Source of the DNA: Hyphomicrobiales bacterium
Lineage (GTDB): Bacteria; Pseudomonadota; Alphaproteobacteria; Rhizobiales; Aestuariivirgaceae
NCBI GenBank assembly: GCA_023266715.1
Contig: JAHFPK010000152.1
Location: forward strand, 1 to 6,775
DNA length: 6,775 nucleotides
Direction: 5' to 3'
The position numbers and the translations under genes are program-made. This document shows positions 5,897-6,775 of the stretch, in pieces; position 1 is the first letter of the stretch, and each line of letters starts with the position of its first letter. A model generated the notes under the pieces. It was not told where the DNA came from. It worked only from the letters and a program-made list of their open reading frames with translations, and did no database searches.

Positions 5897-6051
5897 TTCA
5901 TGAAGCCTGCGCGTTAATCTGCCGGCGTGGAGGCTTAAGGTTAATTGGCATGGGGTTTGCCTTGATAGGGGCAAGCGGTCGCCGTCGGGGGCCGCGCTGT
6001 TTCACCTGTTCGGGGCCCGGAACTGTGCAAAGTCCTTCCTATCTTGATAAG
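5897..6051. other. Intergenic gap before the acetyltransferase gene, with phased TTAA boxes
   Basis: No gene is seen in these 155 bases. TTAA occurs at 5914-5917, 5935-5938 and 5941-5944, and a further one forms the end of the preceding gene at 5893-5896; the first three are exactly 21 bases apart. A short inverted repeat, TTGCC / GGCAA (8-base loop), lies near 5958-5975 without a following T-run, so it is not a convincing terminator. No clear promoter boxes are found. Confidence 0.4.
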
Positions 6052-6775
6052 ATGCGGCAAACGGCTGCAATTTCGGCCGGAAAGCTAGCCGTTAATTCTG
6101 CGGCTCGGAGCCGGGTGGAGGTTCTGACCCAAATCGGGAAGGCTGAGCCTCTATGGCGCGAATTGGTACAGCAGGGCGCCATTTGCAGCCGCTATCAACA
6201 CTATTCCTGGATGTCGTGCTGGTGGGATCATATCGGAAGCATTGCGCAGGCTTCGCCTCATGTCACGGTGCTGCGGGACGAAACGGACAAGCCAGCCCTT
6301 CTGTTGCCGCTGGTCCGCAAACAGCTGGGGCCTATCCACGTCGGATTCTTCATGGGCGGCAAGCATGCAAATTTCAATCTGCCGGTCTGGCGGCCAGCGC
6401 TTTTGAAGGAGCCAGCCGATGGGCTGAATGCACTTCTCAATGGCCTCTGCCACAACGGGCCGCGCCTTGATCTCCTCGTTCTCTTGAACCAGCCCGAGAC
6501 CTGGCAGGGCGAGGTCAACCCCATGCTCTATGCGCCCCACATGGCTTCTGCCAGCCGGGTCTATGGCGGTGATCTGCAAAATGAATTTGAAGCACTAATC
6601 AAGGAGCGAATGGGGGCCAATTCGCGCGAGAAGCTCCGGCAAAAAGAGCGTCAGCTAGCGGCGGTGGGGCCTGTCTCCTACACGCGCGCGCGAACATCTG
6701 CCGAGATCGACCGGGTGCTTGACGCCTTCTTCCAGCAGAAGGCCGCGCGCATGCGCGAAAGCGGCCTTAGCAATG
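6052..6775 (+). CDS. CelD/BcsL-family GNAT acyltransferase, N-terminal part (3' end outside window)
   Basis: The frame is open from ATG at 6052 to the right edge (241 codons plus one base) with no stop. The fragment carries features of the CelD/BcsL group (COG5653-type, double GNAT/FemAB-like fold): EVLTQIGKAEPLWRELVQQG (23-42), YQHYSWMSCWWDHIG (48-62), the conserved GGKHANFNLPVW (102-113), and a basic stretch SREKLRQKERQLAAVG (191-206) leading into the second domain with FFQQKAARMRESGLSN (226-241), where the window ends. Proteins of this group are cytoplasmic acyltransferases thought to act in polysaccharide or cell-envelope modification; the substrate is not shown here. The start is uncertain: the 6052 ATG has no good ribosome site. 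GTG at 6025 is possible, and GTG at 6115, preceded by GGAG at 4 bases, would begin right at the conserved part. Base use looks like the rest of the window. Confidence 0.82.
   Translation, partial: MRQTAAISAGKLAVNSAARSRVEVLTQIGKAEPLWRELVQQGAICSRYQHYSWMSCWWDHIGSIAQASPHVTVLRDETDKPALLLPLVRKQLGPIHVGFFMGGKHANFNLPVWRPALLKEPADGLNALLNGLCHNGPRLDLLVLLNQPETWQGEVNPMLYAPHMASASRVYGGDLQNEFEALIKERMGANSREKLRQKERQLAAVGPVSYTRARTSAEIDRVLDAFFQQKAARMRESGLSN

Noticed and set aside
6019..6045. GGAAC followed by TCTT before the acetyltransferase gene as an EcfG (general stress) promoter.
   Set aside because: The spacing is 18 bases and the -10 reads TCTT, against the expected GGAAC-N16/17-CGTT.

Overview
The window reads as a piece of chromosome from an alphaproteobacterium, most likely of the Hyphomicrobiales (Rhizobiales). 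The grounds are the order ubiK - ybjN-family gene - proC - csaA on one strand, the EnvZ-type kinase H-box in a form I associate with that order, frequent GTG/TTG starts and moderately high GC. No genus can be named from the sequence alone.

Left part (1-2782). The C-terminal portion of an EnvZ-type sensor histidine kinase runs rightward off the left edge and ends at 750. It meets csaA tail to tail, with the two stop codons overlapping by 4 bases. A compact leftward gene set follows, read from right to left: ubiK (2782-2519), a gap with a possible 30-codon ORF, a YbjN-domain gene (2404-1904), proC (1907-1086, sharing an ATGA overlap with the YbjN gene) and csaA (1085-747, beginning on the base after the proC stop). 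This looks like one transcription unit of housekeeping genes: a ubiquinone-pathway accessory factor, a YbjN-type protein, the last step of proline synthesis and a tRNA-binding OB-fold protein. A candidate promoter lies just upstream of ubiK.

Right part (2783-6775). This looks more accessory. A 661-residue secreted, cysteine-rich mosaic protein (4876-2891, leftward) has a signal peptide, a six-cysteine N-terminal module, a fibronectin/Ig-like beta region, a helical segment with a GIPPDIPN motif and a C-terminal beta module. Its function is unknown and it is the most interesting gene here. Divergent from it is an isoaspartyl-methyltransferase-like SAM-dependent methyltransferase (about 5060-5896, probable TTG start). 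After a 155-base gap comes the start of a CelD/BcsL-type GNAT acyltransferase (from about 6052), cut off by the right edge.

No tRNA, rRNA, CRISPR array, insertion sequence or phage gene is visible. I see no complete defence or other named novel system. The most unusual elements are the secreted mosaic protein, the altered H-box of the kinase, the altered substrate loop of the methyltransferase, and small features in the gaps (a possible short upstream ORF, an inverted repeat, phased TTAA boxes).
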